From: Camillea tinctor | Taxonomy: Eukaryota > Ascomycota > Sordariomycetes > Xylariales > Xylariaceae | Direction: 5' to 3' | DNA: 64,000 nt | Assembly (NCBI GenBank): GCA_022578605.1 | Contig: MU394079.1 | Coordinates: forward strand, 310,001 to 374,000 | The notes under the pieces: model-generated | What the model was told of the DNA's origin: nothing | Seen by the model: only the letters and a program-made list of their open reading frames with translations | Database searches by the model: none | Program-made: the position numbers and the translations under genes | In this document: piece after piece, positions 12,204-24,182 of the stretch | Numbering within the stretch: position 1 is the first letter of the stretch | How the letters are laid out: every line of letters begins with the position of its first letter

Positions 12204-13157
12204 ATGGCTGGCCTTTTGAATAATTTGGGAGATAATCTGGGATTGAATCTGGGCTTGGGCGGAAACGGAGATGACGATACGACGACAACCGCAGCATCAG
12301 AAGTTACGCAGGGAAGTGGTAAAGCTACTCAGGCGACAGCGACAGCGACAGCTACAGCGACGGCTGATAATAATGACGGCGGCGACGATACGGACGCAAC
12401 CGCTACCTCGACCGCCAATGCAAAGACGTCACCAACTGCTGAACCTGACAGTGGGGATGGAGATGAGTCTCCAACCACATTAGCCGCCGCAGAAACTACG
12501 AGCACGGCGAAAGCTACACCAAAGACGACAGCCGTTGCACTCAACCCAGAAGCCAGCGAGAGTACTACGGAGACGTCGGTAGCTTCTGCCACCACACCTT
12601 CAACGACCCTGCAAGCAAGCACTCCAACAAATGCGCCAACTACCCTATTGACGTCGGTTAGTTCAGCAACATCGCTCACTGACAGCATTGCTACGAGCTT
12701 GGGGATTACGGAACCGACCTCTTCTGTATTGGAAACACCAACTCCGGCTAGCACTACCGAAGCAGCCATTGCAAGTACCACATCCGCAGCAGCTTCAAAC
12801 CCGACTTTGAACGCAACACCTGCTGCTGATGCCGAGGCCGCTTCGGCTTCTGATGGTAGTAGCAACCAGATCACACAAGCCCAGTCCACCAGCAGCTCGG
12901 GACTATCTACAATCGCAATAGCCGGCATAGCCGGTGGCGCAGGCGGTCTCGCCGTCATTCTGGTGACCTTATTCGTTCTGAGGAGAGTCTGGAGAAAGAG
13001 ACGGAACGGAAACGACGAGGCATTGGAGCGTCTGGACCAAATGTACGAGGCAGGCAAGCCCAGCGCCGCGGAATCGACCGAGAAGCTCGTCCGCTGGAAC
13101 AAGGGCCTGTCCTCATACCACCGCCCCGACCAGAGTATCCAGGGTTACCGCATGTGA
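12204..13157 (+). CDS. Mucin-like single-pass membrane protein
   Basis: Single exon, 317 aa. After a short Leu/Asn/Gly-rich N-terminus (LLNNLGDNLGLNLGLG), residues 25-230 are dominated by Thr, Ser and Ala, as in heavily O-mannosylated fungal surface proteins. One hydrophobic segment (LSTIAIAGIAGGAGGLAVIL onward, about residues 234-259) is followed at once by a basic cluster (RRVWRKRR) and a 58-residue cytosolic tail. This fits the architecture of Mid2/Wsc-type wall sensors. The usual N-terminal signal peptide and any Cys-rich WSC domain are absent, so either an upstream exon is missing or the topology relies on the internal span alone. A (gcgaca)-type hexanucleotide repeat at about 12335-12364 encodes an Ala-Thr run. 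Wall-sensor function is inferred from architecture only. Confidence 0.7.
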   Translation: MAGLLNNLGDNLGLNLGLGGNGDDDTTTTAASEVTQGSGKATQATATATATATADNNDGGDDTDATATSTANAKTSPTAEPDSGDGDESPTTLAAAETTSTAKATPKTTAVALNPEASESTTETSVASATTPSTTLQASTPTNAPTTLLTSVSSATSLTDSIATSLGITEPTSSVLETPTPASTTEAAIASTTSAAASNPTLNATPAADAEAASASDGSSNQITQAQSTSSSGLSTIAIAGIAGGAGGLAVILVTLFVLRRVWRKRRNGNDEALERLDQMYEAGKPSAAESTEKLVRWNKGLSSYHRPDQSIQGYRM

Positions 13158-16100
13158 ACAAACCCGACGATACCCCCCCAAAAAGGAACCCTGGGTTTCA
13201 ATCCCCGATGTGTTATAGTATCTGATCACATCATTTTGAATTTCTTGAAATCTTGGAACTGAGCGGATTCAAGGGTCAAAAGAATTTTTTTTCTTTTTCT
13301 AGTAACTACTAAACAACGACAAAAAAAAAGAGAAAACAACATACTAAACACAAACCTCATGATAAGTCTACCTAGTATAAACTACTTAACCTATATCTCT
13401 ACTATAAATGTTTTCGTGTAATAGCACTCTCTGTATCTACTACCAGGGCGCCCAAAAAAAAAAGAATATCTCTATAGAATACCCCTACAACATGTACAAC
13501 AATACAAGTTGATCTCACGTTATTATATCAATGGCTCGGACTTCTACATATGTTTTAATATGATCAATGCTAATAAAGTGATATGACTCGTCTGAGCTTC
13601 TAATACATCTAATATCAGACTTGTGATAAGAAAATCACAGAAGGCACCAGCCAGTCAGCCTCCTCGGATAGATACATCCGCTAATGTACTTCCGCATATC
13701 CGGAGTCTTGTTCAAACAGACCGCCTCTAGCAAGAAGAGACCTGGCTAGATCTGGGGCTGAAAAAGCTTAGATCTCATCCGTAGTTCCCTTGGGATTTAG
13801 ACTTAAAAATCGAAGATCCCGCTCCCTCCTGTCTGTCTATCAAACACAATTCGATGTAACGAGATTTATGCGCGTAGGTAATTAGATCCTAAAACTATGC
13901 TTCTTATTTCTCCTTTTTCTTTCGTTCGAGAAAGTTTCTAGTTTATGTACGTACGAACCCATGGCTGAGTAGCACTGGAGTGTGCCGGCTGCCATAGCGG
14001 GATGACACCCTACCTACAGATTCCAAGCTTTTCTCTATACCATACACGACTGAGAACTGATATGATCCATCTCAGACCCCCTGCATAAATACTTTTATTC
14101 CCCATATACGAGCATATTGCTCCGTGGCTTCCGCAGGTATTTCATGATTAGAAGTTTATAAGTTATATTAACCATACCTACCTAGGTACATTTATGGCAT
14201 TAATACGATCTATACCAAAAACCCCCTAACCCCACGCCTCAGGTAGTATAATTCCTGCGGCAAAGAATTCTCCGTTTGCCATCCATCCATCCATCCCTTT
14301 CCGTGCTGGCCCGAGCGGTTAATCAGACAGCCTCGAACCAGGCTGTCGGGTCTGCTCTATGTCCCCCAACCCTCTTCGCTTCTTTAGCTTCAATGGGAAT
14401 AGGCTATGTCGCCGCAACAGTTGCCCTGTTGAGATTATTCAAGTATGATTTTTGAATGAAAAAAAAATGAAAAAAAAAGTCCTAGATGGTTTATCATATA
14501 GCGTTGAATAATCAAGGTCCTCGAATAGACCGAATCATAGCAGCAACAGCCTATGAAACCCTTTTTTAAGCCTTTGCCTCGAAACTCAATATTCTACCAT
14601 AACACGCCAAACTCGTCCGGTCTCTCGGTTTCAGCCACCATCTCAAGCAGCGTGTAACATCGATATCAGATGCCCACTGCTGGTGCAATCTGAACATGAG
14701 ACGGATTCTCTATTCGGCTTTGTGTCCTTGAAGACGCCACGGGTTGCGGCTGTTGGCAGACGAACCCGAACTGATCTGCGGGAGCTTACTGATCCGGGCG
14801 GCATCCGTAGATGTTTCTTTCCTAGCGAGGGAGCGTATTTTCTCAGCCCTAACTCGCATGCAAGTTCACTGAGATGCCTACTCATGGATTTCCGAACGAA
14901 CTATCATGTACGGGTAAACGCATATGCTTCCAGATACTTGCGTTGCGGTTACGGTCGCGGCGTTTGACTGCACGGACTGCACGGACTCGCATCGTGCCTC
15001 TTTTTATTCATGATATAGAACTTCGTGCTCCCTAGTCTGTCTAGCAAGTCATAGCCACATAGGTGTGTTCCTCTCCTTGAGAATGGTGATTGAAATCTCG
15101 ATAGTAATCCTCCTCTTCGCATCGGGATTCCAGGAGGCGGGCAAGGGGCTTTCTGTTTGTTTCGGGTGCTTTACTCAACTGAAATATGACATATCAATCG
15201 TTGTTCCCAGCGAAAGAGTAATAAAAGCATGAATTGTGTTTGGAACGGAACAGCTGCAGCATTTTGTAGGCATTTACAACTCTATGGTAGTAAGGGGAGG
15301 ACATAACACATATCTTTAGCAGAAGTATTGCATTCGTAATCACCGTTGCGCCGTCTTGTATGTGCTATTGGGGCTCCTTATGAGTAAGGAGCACTCCGAC
15401 TTTTTGGAGCTTTGGTTTAGTCATCTGATACAGCAAAAGTAATAGGTTAGCTATTTTATAGGGAGTTCACGCGTCTTATTTGAATGGTGAATTTCCATGA
15501 CCAGCTGATTTTAGCATATTATTAACTGTGTAGAGATTGACGTTCAATTACTAAAATAGAATTAGGGTTCCTACCTGGAAGTGCGACGATAGCCTCGGTG
15601 AAATATTATAGCGAAGTAGGATTGGAGAGTCATGCCTAAATCACCTACACAAGTTTTCTCGCAATGTCAGGTAGATAAGCCTTTATAATTTACGATGGGA
15701 AAATAGCTACCATTGTCGCTTGCATGCTTGGGAATATATTTCTGCCATTGCATGTTACACACGTGTAGCTTCATATACTTTTATTACACACTGGGAACTA
15801 GTTTATTCTCAGCTGGTTCTATTGTATGAGGCATATATGCTCATATTTTTAGGTAGTCTGAGTATGTAGTATATACCTACATAATGCTAACCTAGATCGT
15901 TATGACATAGCATAGGATGTTCTCAACTTTCTACCAGTAGAGATGCGTGTGGTGGGGCAGATATGAGTTGTATGTCCACGAGATCATGAACCTACATATC
16001 GACTCCTCAGCGGGGTTCCATGGTCAAAAAGCTTGGAGATAGTACATATAATGCTATCTCGTATGCTTCCTGAGATATTCTAGAATTTTGATATATATAT

Positions 16101-16202
16101 AGAATCGTATAGATCTGAATTGGTAATCAGGACGGTCTTACATGTCTGACTATAGCGATTAATATCGAATAATACATATTTCTTTTTCGCCGACCAATAA
16201 AT
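13158..16202. other. Gene-poor spacer
   Basis: No gene supported. It holds A-rich runs after 13288, a (ccat)n microsatellite at about 14280-14296, a copy of the dispersed motif (TACCTACCTAGGTA, 14175-14188), and a tRNA-like but incomplete fold near 14308-14347 that I rejected. Opposite-strand open frames at 14643-14967 cover the same bases and neither shows a family motif. The last 1 kb is AT-rich promoter sequence for the dehydrogenase gene. Confidence 0.45.
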
Positions 16203-17379
16203 ATGGTTCTCGCTCCTCACCCTAACCCGGATGCTCCAGTCCTCAGTCACTTCAGCCTCAATGGTAAAACTGCGCTTGTAACGGGAGGATGTCGAGGGAT
16301 TGGACTTGAGGTTGCTCGTGGGCTATGCGAAGCCGGCGCCAATGTGGCCATAACATACTCTAGCACTCTCTCGTCCGAAGCAGACGAAATAGCTGCTGCG
16401 CTATCTTCCGCTAACGGGGGTCGAACTGTCAAGGCATACAAATGCAATGTCCGCTCTAAGGCCGACATCGACACTACCGTCGACGCTGTTGTGCGTGAGG
16501 TCGGTGGGGGTAAATTAGACATCCTTGTAGCAAACGCGGGTATCGCCGCCCACGTCCCTGCTATAGACTATCCGGAGGACAAGTTCCGCGAGATGTTCGA
16601 CGTCAACGTCAATGGTGCCTTCTGGGCCGCGCAGGCGGCTGCTCGTGTCTTCGAGAGACAATTGAAGGAGGCTGGGGAGAATGGCACACACCGAGGTTCC
16701 ATCATCTTCACGGCCTCGGTGTCAGCTACGCTGGTCAACATCCCCCAAAAGCAAGCTGCGTACAATGCTAGCAAGGCAGCCCTTGTACACCTCGCCAAGT
16801 CCCTCGCGGTAGAGTGGGTAGACTTTACGAGAGTAAATTGCATCTCACCGGTATGTTTTCTATTGGTCTTGATTCTCTGGATGGGTTGTGAGGTAATTAC
16901 GGCATGAAACATATTGCTAACCTTGAATGGTTTCTAGGGGTATATCGTTACTGAGAGTAAGCGTGTCTAAATATTAACTTCGACTCAGTGAAAAAAAAAA
17001 TAGCTATAATTAACAAACTCACACAGTGCTCACGATCCATCCCGCGGAATGGACGGAACAGTTGTATAGATGTAAGCAGTCATCGGTTCATATTCTTGTT
17101 GCTGGTCTTGTTGTAATATCCTCACTTGAGTGAACCTTTTCAGAGTCACAGATATCCCATCAAGCTTCTTTATGCGACCCTCGCTAATACACGTTATCAC
17201 AGTGATACCCGGGAGGAGATTCTCAAAGGCGTCCGAACTCAAAGGTGCATATGTATTCCTGGCTAGCGATGCTAGCAGCTACATGACTGGTATGAGGCGT
17301 GATCCGTCAACTTCTGAATGTAACATTAACATACCTAGGGGCGGACATGATTATTGACGGTGGATACACTCTTCCTTGA
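16203..17379 (+). CDS. Short-chain dehydrogenase/reductase (mannitol/xylulose reductase-like)
   Basis: Five exons, join(16203..16850, 16938..16956, 17027..17071, 17203..17289, 17339..17379), 279 aa, a normal length for a classical SDR. It catalyses NAD(P)-dependent oxidation or reduction of an alcohol or ketone. The cofactor motif TGGCRGIG lies at about residues 27-34, LVANAG at about 107-112, and the catalytic Ser...Tyr-x-x-x-Lys in FTASVSATLV and AAYNASKAAL. The C-terminal part (ASELKGAYVFLASDASSYMT, ADMIIDGGYTLP) is characteristic of fungal NADP-mannitol dehydrogenase/arabinitol dehydrogenase-like SDRs. Exon 2 is only 19 nt (GYIVTE plus one base). The 131-nt third intron has a GCTAAT branch site 17-18 nt before its acceptor. 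All junctions keep frame. The substrate cannot be told from sequence. The gene is isolated between long spacers. Confidence 0.85.
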
Positions 17380-18694
17380 ATTTGGCGAAGTCCGCTTTGC
17401 CAAGTTCTACACAACGGAGCTTCAGCGTTGATTTCAACTACTGATATTGATAAGCCAAGTAAGTCATGCTGGTGTAACCTGGGAACTATACCAGAAGTGG
17501 TTGCAATGTTGAGATAGCGTCATGGTCAAAGTAGTATCATCCTGTCACATAATATAACCCATTGGGGATTCATGTTAGAATCAGAGGGAATGGTGGCTCG
17601 GTGAGATTTGAAAATCTAGAGCGTTCTTACGAGTAGACATTGCCACTATCTCGATCTATTCAAGCAAATTTTTTATAATCTTATGTGCCGTGCACCGAAA
17701 ACCCGGAAAAGGAGTATATAGTCAGAAAAACATCCTAATGATACGCTACCATTGATAACTAACGGTTATCTGGGAATCCAAGACAACCCTTTGAAAATCA
17801 TGTTCTCAGACTTATATATAGGAGACTGTTACACGACCTCTAGAGTTGAACGGAAATGGTTACACAAACATAATACGCCGGGTTGGCAAATTTATTGTGT
17901 TTCAGCAACTATATCAAGTAAATACTAGGTATGCAGTAGACATGGGTGGCGTACTAATTTCAGCCTTATAAGGTCTCCGTAGTGCTGACCTCGTGGAACG
18001 TAGATGAGTTCGACGGGGCAAGACGGGAAATGGGGGTGGCTAAATACCTTAACAATAGACACCATGGTAACTCCCATCCTCCGTTAAATTTCACCGACAT
18101 CACAAGAGAACCCACATTGAGCTGTATGATCCAGTAACCTGGTCTGCATAGCAATTCCACCAGCGCGGTTGCACGGTTGAGAAGTCGCATAAGCTATCCG
18201 ATATGTCTCATTTGGGAATACTAAGTTAAATAGGGGAATACTCACGCTACGTGGGGGTTCCTATGCTCGCAAAGGATCACCAATATCATCATAGGGCTGA
18301 TCCGGCAGGCAGGACGGAAAGCGTCAATGTGACTTGATCTTATTCATGACACAGTAACACACGATCCTCTCTCTTGGAAAAAGCCTTTCTTCTGGCGGAG
18401 TTGGGTTGTTTGAGCACGATGATAGGCCTCCAGCACCGGAGAGGAGGGTCGAGAGCCGACTCTGCCTTGATCTTGGAATCGTGGAATTGCGGAATAAATC
18501 GATGGGTCCAAAGATTGTAGCCCAGGGGGGAGAGATAAAATGCAGTCTTCGAAGTATAAAGATGGCATCATGGTAGACACTTGAGGGTTGAGAGATGGTG
18601 ATTTGTAGCATCAGGAGTAACAGCAACGACACCACAAGCATCTAACCCTACAACCCGCAAAGTCAACAAAGGAACTGTCGACGAGCTCACCACG
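17380..18694. other. Intergenic, no gene seen
   Basis: AT-rich at 17400-17900. Minus-strand open frames at 17966-18190 and 18324-18641 show no domain, and the latter is antisense to the leader of the next small gene. No repeat or RNA gene was recognised. Confidence 0.45.
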
Positions 18695-19044
18695 ATGCCT
18701 TCCGAAGATACCAAAGGAAAAGACACTGGTACGTCCTCTATGTTTTTCATTGGAGACACCCAGATATTTCCCTCAAGGATGCCTAGCTAACATCTCTAAA
18801 GAGAAGGACACTAGTGGCGAGAAGTCCAACGATGGCAAGGGCGACTCGTCTCAGGTATGATACCCGCAAATTATCTTGATCGATACAGATTGCTAGAGGT
18901 ATCACTTCTAACCATAAAGGTGAATTTCAGAGTGGAGGTGACTCTAGTTCCTCAGGTTCCGGACAAGGGGGGAGTAGCGGGCACACCTCTCCCCCTGACT
19001 TCTTCTCGTTCAACGACCCAGGAGAGGACTTCTCAGCAGACTAA
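18695..19044 (+). CDS. Small hydrophilic Ser/Gly/Asp-rich protein (66 aa, three exons)
   Basis: Proposed as join(18695..18728, 18802..18854, 18931..19044). The protein begins MPSEDTKGKDTEKDTSGEKS, continues through a Ser/Gly-rich middle and ends PPDFFSFNDPGEDFSAD. Both introns look genuine. The first (73 nt) begins GTACGT and has GCTAACATCTCTAAAG at its end. The second (76 nt) begins GTATGA and has a TCTAACC branch 20 nt before TTTCAG. Frame is kept through both junctions, and alternative nearby acceptors give immediate stops. The start context (ccacgATG) is acceptable; upstream in-frame codons are open but contain no ATG. No family is recognised. The conserved-looking acidic FF/FN-containing C-terminus suggests a short binding motif. 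It is too short for most automatic gene calls. Moderate confidence without transcript data. Confidence 0.5.
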
Positions 19045-21906
19045 AGTTATGGCAATACGAAAGACTTCGGAGGCAGAAATACCTGGGGGCTAATCTCTGG
19101 GCTAATCAGTTTCTTATAATCAGCATGTAACTTTCATCACATTCGTTTCTTACAAAATTTTCTTTCTCTCAGGGGGGAAAGGAGGAATGTATAAACTTGG
19201 GCCCACGACAAAAACACATTCAACATGTACTTCTAACACCCCTTTTATTCGAATTATAGATTTATGACACTATAAAGATTTCATCTTGATTGGAAGTTTA
19301 AAATATACGAAAAAGGACCGCAAAGAACATGGTGATTTTTTATAGGGCAAAGAAGAGAGCCAAGAGTAAGTCAAGTAACACAGACTATGAGGTCAGGGGT
19401 ATCTAGGACTCCATAGTATAAACATAAATTTGAAGATGATCACCTATTCATCGCTATATACTTACTTGTCAAGTGAATAAGGAGTTCACGAAATGTTGAG
19501 AAAGATAGGGAGGAGGCGATTATTATTAGATCAAAAATAAAAATAAAAATAAAAAATTGTTAAAGATCTCCTAAAAAGGGGGTTCGAGGCGTTCACGACG
19601 TTTTTCTACGTGTTTTACGGTGGGCTTTCGTCTCGTAGTGCTTTGACAATCATATTCCCAGCCTTTATCCCATGATGATACAAGCAAATACATATTGAAG
19701 TTTATGTTCAGAATCTAGAAAACGAATTATATAAGCTTCGCGACGTAAGCTAATATGAACCTAAGTAGGGTGAAAACTACTCCCTTTAAGGCCCCCTGGC
19801 TTTTGATCCTCTTCTCTCTAGGTTGTAGACGTGTGTTCTAGTATAATATAAAGAGTTCATTACCGGACACTTGCAATTGAGCTCTAAGATTTAAATTTCC
19901 GACCTAGATCACGATCGGATCGAAGGTTGCGGGGATATCTCAAGATGCCTATCGCACCTAGGATACAGTCGTACAGATCAGTTAGAATTTCGGGGTGGTT
20001 AGCCGTGGAGAACTTGCTTGCGAGTTCGGATGTACCCAATACATGATGAGTAACGAGAGATAGAGATCTTCCGCCGTATAACATAACCTGTTCTGTATTG
20101 CTGCCCAAGAGATACCATCTCGAAGGATACCAGCAAACCAAAGCTGATACACAGCACCCTGTGATACAATCTAGCAGGTCTATTTAATGCAAGGCCAACA
20201 TACTGCTGCCATAAACAGCTGACGGCAGCAGATTTGGGGCACCACTACATTGCCGTTTTAGACCTCGGAAGACTGACTTACATGTAAGCAGTAGAGGAGA
20301 CTAGTACTATCGGGGGTACTATCGATGCGTTCGGTTGAGTATGAGATATGATTACGGATTTGTAGGTGCCTAAGTTTTGTTGAGGAGAGCTACAAATTGG
20401 CAAAGGGGGGAGAAGAAGTAGTGTAATATCATAACTGCTGCTTCGAGTTAGATATGTTTGGTGGTTACGAGAATATAGACTTGGGATATTTCATACATAT
20501 CCTCCTACCTTACACCGGGCGTCAAACTATCCTTGGCGGCAGTGAGGTCGATGATGCTGTTACTAATATCATTTATGTACTGTTGTTGTTATAATTGTTG
20601 TCTAGGCAGATAGAAACATATCAAGCTAGATTGTCCACGTTCCTCGACGTCAAACGACCTATTCAGGGGGGCGAAAACGACAGCTGTTTAAAAGAAATCC
20701 CATTGCGACGCCGTCATGTGTCACGGAGTAGGAAAAGGCCAAGTAGGATATTTCCGCGTGGTGAAGAAACGTGGTCTGAGGGGAATGATGGGATATATTT
20801 AAACAAGAGAGTGAACGTGTTATGCGCTCTGATGAAATTTGTTTAAGTATTTTTTTCTTGCCTTACCGAACAAATAAAAGCAAAATAATAAAGAAAAAGT
20901 AAAAAGAAAAAAAGGAGGTTTCAAGATCTGCCAGCACCTGGACGCGACGGATGACTTACATGAAGAGACCTCACTCAGTACCTATGGTCCACTGCTGATG
21001 CTTAGGTAAACCCGGGTATTCAAGGCCAAACCTTACCTACTTACTTACTTGTAGGTACAGGGGGTTAGAATTGAATAGTAAAAGCACCTGCTGATAGCTC
21101 CTTCAAGCCTCAAGGACCCCTCCAACCCCCAATCACCTGGGCCCCCCCCTTACCCATGCGTACTACCTAAGTCATCCCCGCCCCGCCTGGCTACTGCGCA
21201 CTTTACACTAAAGCCCCGCGTCAGGCTAATTAAGGCACCAGCCCCCCTCCCCCCTCCCTCTCCATCGGTCCCATCCAGCAGCCCAATCTAGCTGTCTTAG
21301 GCAGTCTAAGTACCTACCACTAGCAGGTGACGTCTGGTGGGGTCATCCGCTAGGGTTCTAATTGTTAAGGTTCCGGCATGCTAATGGATGTTGCGTCGTC
21401 ATAATCCAGCATAAAGTTGGTACAACCACACAAAAAAAGGCTATACCTAACCTAAACCTTTTTATGCTATACCTATTTCTTCTATACCTCAATACTTCTA
21501 TACTTCAATACTTCTTTACTAAACTTACCCATCTACATTCTCATAACCTAGAACCAAGAACTATCCAACCTAACCAACATACTACTTAACCTAGTTGTTT
21601 TCACCTCCCCACCATCTTTACTATCCTTCATCAACCTTTCCGGTCTTCCGGACTTTTTTATATACTTTTTATTTTTTAGTACCTAACCGAATCCCTTCTT
21701 TGTCTTTGTCCTGCTTTCGTCCTTCCTCTCCTGCCGGCGACTCTCCGAAGCCTTTAAGTCCCGATCCCTCTCCTTTCCAACGAGCCCGAACTCCCCTATA
21801 GCCATATCTTGTCACGCTCTGCCACGGGACTGAACTTCGACTTCGACTCAAGCACCTACTTGCTGGTCTGTCCCACCACTTAGCTTGGCGAACATCTGCA
21901 ATCATC
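19045..21906. other. Intergenic; long pyrimidine-rich leader before the HVA22 gene
   Basis: No gene supported between 19045 and about 21300. It contains an (aaata)n-like A-rich microsatellite at about 19535-19555. From about 21360 to 21900 the plus strand is strongly C/T-rich, a common feature of fungal promoters and 5' leaders, and probably belongs to the gene starting at 21907. The dispersed motif occurs at 21444-21458. A 119-codon minus-strand frame at 21669-22028 is antisense to this leader and is not credited. Confidence 0.45.
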
Positions 21907-23178
21907 ATGTTCGGTCTGATTGCTAGGCTTATTTCGTACGTCGATGAGAAACTCCCTCCGCCCCCCCAAAGATTCCGGCAGCGACCCTTGCCCATCCATT
22001 TACCTTCGATACACAACATGGGAATCACGGACAGATTGGCTGACTAGTATTACCTCTAATATCCGTTATGTAGCTCAATAGCCTCCTTCCTCTTCCCTCT
22101 CTTCGCCTCCTACAAAGCCCTAAAGACCTCCGACCCCGCTCAGCTGACGCCATGGCTCATGTACTGGTCCGTCCTCTCCTGCGTAGTCCTCGTCGAGTCC
22201 TGGACTGAGTGGTTCCTCGTCTGGGTGCCTTTCTATTCCTGGATGCGCATGTTCTTCTTGTTCTGGCTGGTGTTGCCCTCCACCCAGGGCGCGCGCCAGC
22301 TCTACGAGGCCTACCTATACCCCTACCTAGCTGAAAACGAGGCTGCCATCGAGGATTTCATTGCTAGTGCGCATGACCGTCTCAAAGCCAAGGGTATGGC
22401 CTACCTACAAGAGCTTATAGAGCTCGTCCGCACACGGTTTCTGGGTCTGCCCCCGCGGGAGATGCAGCCGGAGCCGAGCACGAGAGCAGCAGCCGCGCCG
22501 CAGGGCTACACCCAGGCATTGCTCGCTAGGTTCAGCGTCCCTGCCTCGCGGTGGGCTGCCAACAACGCCGGCTCTGCGGGCCACGACTTCTACAACCTTC
22601 TCGCGGGAGCCGTGAGCGCTGCCGCTAATATGGGCAGCGGCAGCGGGGCCGACATGTCCTCCTCCTCGGCCACGGCTCGGGGCCCCATGCCCAGTGGCAC
22701 CGGCACCCTGATACCGGATAACATCAGCGGTGCCCAGGACAAGGTGGCCTTCATCGTAGCGCAGAAGGAGCGTCTCGCTTTCATGATGGGCGCCCTCGAA
22801 AAGGAGGCACAACAGCTGGAGCGGAACGAGGAGCGCCGCCTCGCCGAGCAGCAGGCGCGCAAAGACCTGCGGGTCACCAGTATGAGCCTCGACGGCCAGG
22901 ACGCGACGTCCCCCTCGCGGCCGCCCAGCGGTCACAGCGTCTGGAGCGGATTGAGTAAGAGCCGCAGCGAGGTGGACTTTGAGAAGATCGACGCCGAGAG
23001 CGGGGCTGAGGACGACGAGAACGGCTCGCTCCGGAGGAGGGCCGCTGCGGGTGGCCCCGAAGATCCGAACGGTCCTCGCGGAGGGTGGAGTTTCCTGGGC
23101 TGGGGCCAGACGACCGGGGGTGCACCGGGGGGTGCTGGTCAGAGCACAGGGTTCCAACAGCAGCAGCACCAGCCGTAA
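21907..23178 (+). CDS. TB2/DP1/HVA22 family ER membrane-shaping protein (REEP/Yop1-like)
   Basis: Two exons, join(21907..21935, 22074..23178), 377 aa. The short first exon encodes MFGLIARLIS; the 138-nt intron (GTACGT...TGTAG) splits a Ser codon and joins to SIASFLFPLFASYKALKT, the conserved start of this family. Residues 12-105 hold the TB2/DP1/HVA22 domain with its hairpin-like hydrophobic segments (WLMYWSVLSCVVLVESW, WVPFYSWMRMFFLFWLVLP, then GARQLYEAYLYPYL). Such proteins are wedge-shaped, curve tubular ER membrane and bind reticulons and Rab/Yip proteins. About 250 further residues form an Ala/Gly/Ser-rich, partly coiled (KEAQQLERNEERRLAEQQAR) acidic tail ending in a Gly/Gln-rich stretch. 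That makes it longer than yeast Yop1 and closer in layout to other filamentous-fungal members. A start at 22159 would lose the first hairpin and is rejected. Confidence 0.88.
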
Positions 23179-24182
23179 GAAGGTATAAAGGAAGGAAAGG
23201 GGGAAAATAGAAAAGAAAGCATGACCAAAAAAACGATTGCCCCAGAAGAGAGCTCCTCTTTCCAATGGTGACGGAAACAGCAGTGGGAAATCGGGTTCTA
23301 TAGATGAACTTGCTTATTTCTTCGCTTGCTGGATCGGCAATTCTTAAGAAAAGAGAGAAATAGAAGGGGATTTGTCTACTTGTCTCTCCAACCAACCTAG
23401 ACTAGGTAGTAGATTTTTTTTCTTGGGTTAAAATCGGGGAGGAAAAAGACACTGTTTTCTGCCTAACCTACATTACCTGGATCCTAGCTAGACCTACATA
23501 CCTACTTACTACTTTAGAAGTCAAATATTACTACAATGGGGAATCCAAAGGGGAAAAGAGGGGAAAAAAAGAAAGAAATCAATCAATCAATCGGAACGTG
23601 CTTTTTTGGTTTTCTTAAGTAGGAAAATTACGTGTCTGGGGTATGTATGTGTAAAGAGTTGAGAAGTGTTAGCCGCGCAAACTCCCCCTTACCCCCTATT
23701 TCTCCCTATGATGTAGAATGGGAGGAAGGGGCGGAGCGGACTTTGTTATATTTCCTGTATATGGCTTGTACCATAGACCCTGCTATACTACGCCATACCA
23801 CCAGACTACTTTTCTTCTATATCGTTATCCCCTTGAACTCGATCACCTATACACACACCTCCCTGACTCAACGAGCCCCCCCCTCCCCCACCGTCTTTCC
23901 ACATTTCCCCTGCTTTCCTTAGGGTATAAAAGAATCACAATTCATCTTTCTTTCTCCTCTGGCAAGGGACCGAAAATCCCGTATCGTATCGTTTCGGTTC
24001 GTATCGTACAGTAGTATGGCTCTATTGTTTTTCTTGGGTTCCCTTTTTTTTTTCTTCCTCCTCTTCGCTTCCACTCCCTACATGATCCCGTCTCTCCCCC
24101 TCTCCCTCCTCCCCACACACGCATGTAGAAGTAATAATTTCTTTGCCGCGTTTAATACCCCCCCCCCTTTCATTTCCCTTTT
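23179..24182. other. Intergenic between convergent genes
   Basis: Holds the 3' regions of the HVA22-type gene (+) and MGM101 (-). Simple-sequence runs are frequent: aatcaatcaatcaatc near 23578, C10 at 24158-24167 and T-rich tracts at 24047-24056. The C/T-rich open frames on the plus strand at 23632-24014 overlap each other in different frames and have no coding features. Confidence 0.5.

Noticed and set aside
12329..13102. 257-codon minus-strand frame antisense to the mucin-like gene
   Set aside because: It mirrors the Thr/Ser/Ala repeats of the plus-strand gene, and its Val/Ala-rich translation has no domain.
14308..14347. tRNA-Ser-like sequence (GGCCCGAGCGGTTAATC with a 7-bp GACAGCC/GGCTGTC hairpin)
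   Set aside because: The hairpin loop is 8 nt, and no matching acceptor stem or T-arm (GGTTCGAATCC-like) follows. At most a tRNA relic; a covariance-model scan would decide.
19884..20141. 85-codon minus-strand frame
   Set aside because: No start context, motif or splice-linked neighbour.
22405..23265. 286-codon minus-strand frame over the HVA22-type gene
   Set aside because: Shadow of a GC-rich coding exon; the plus-strand protein has clear family conservation.
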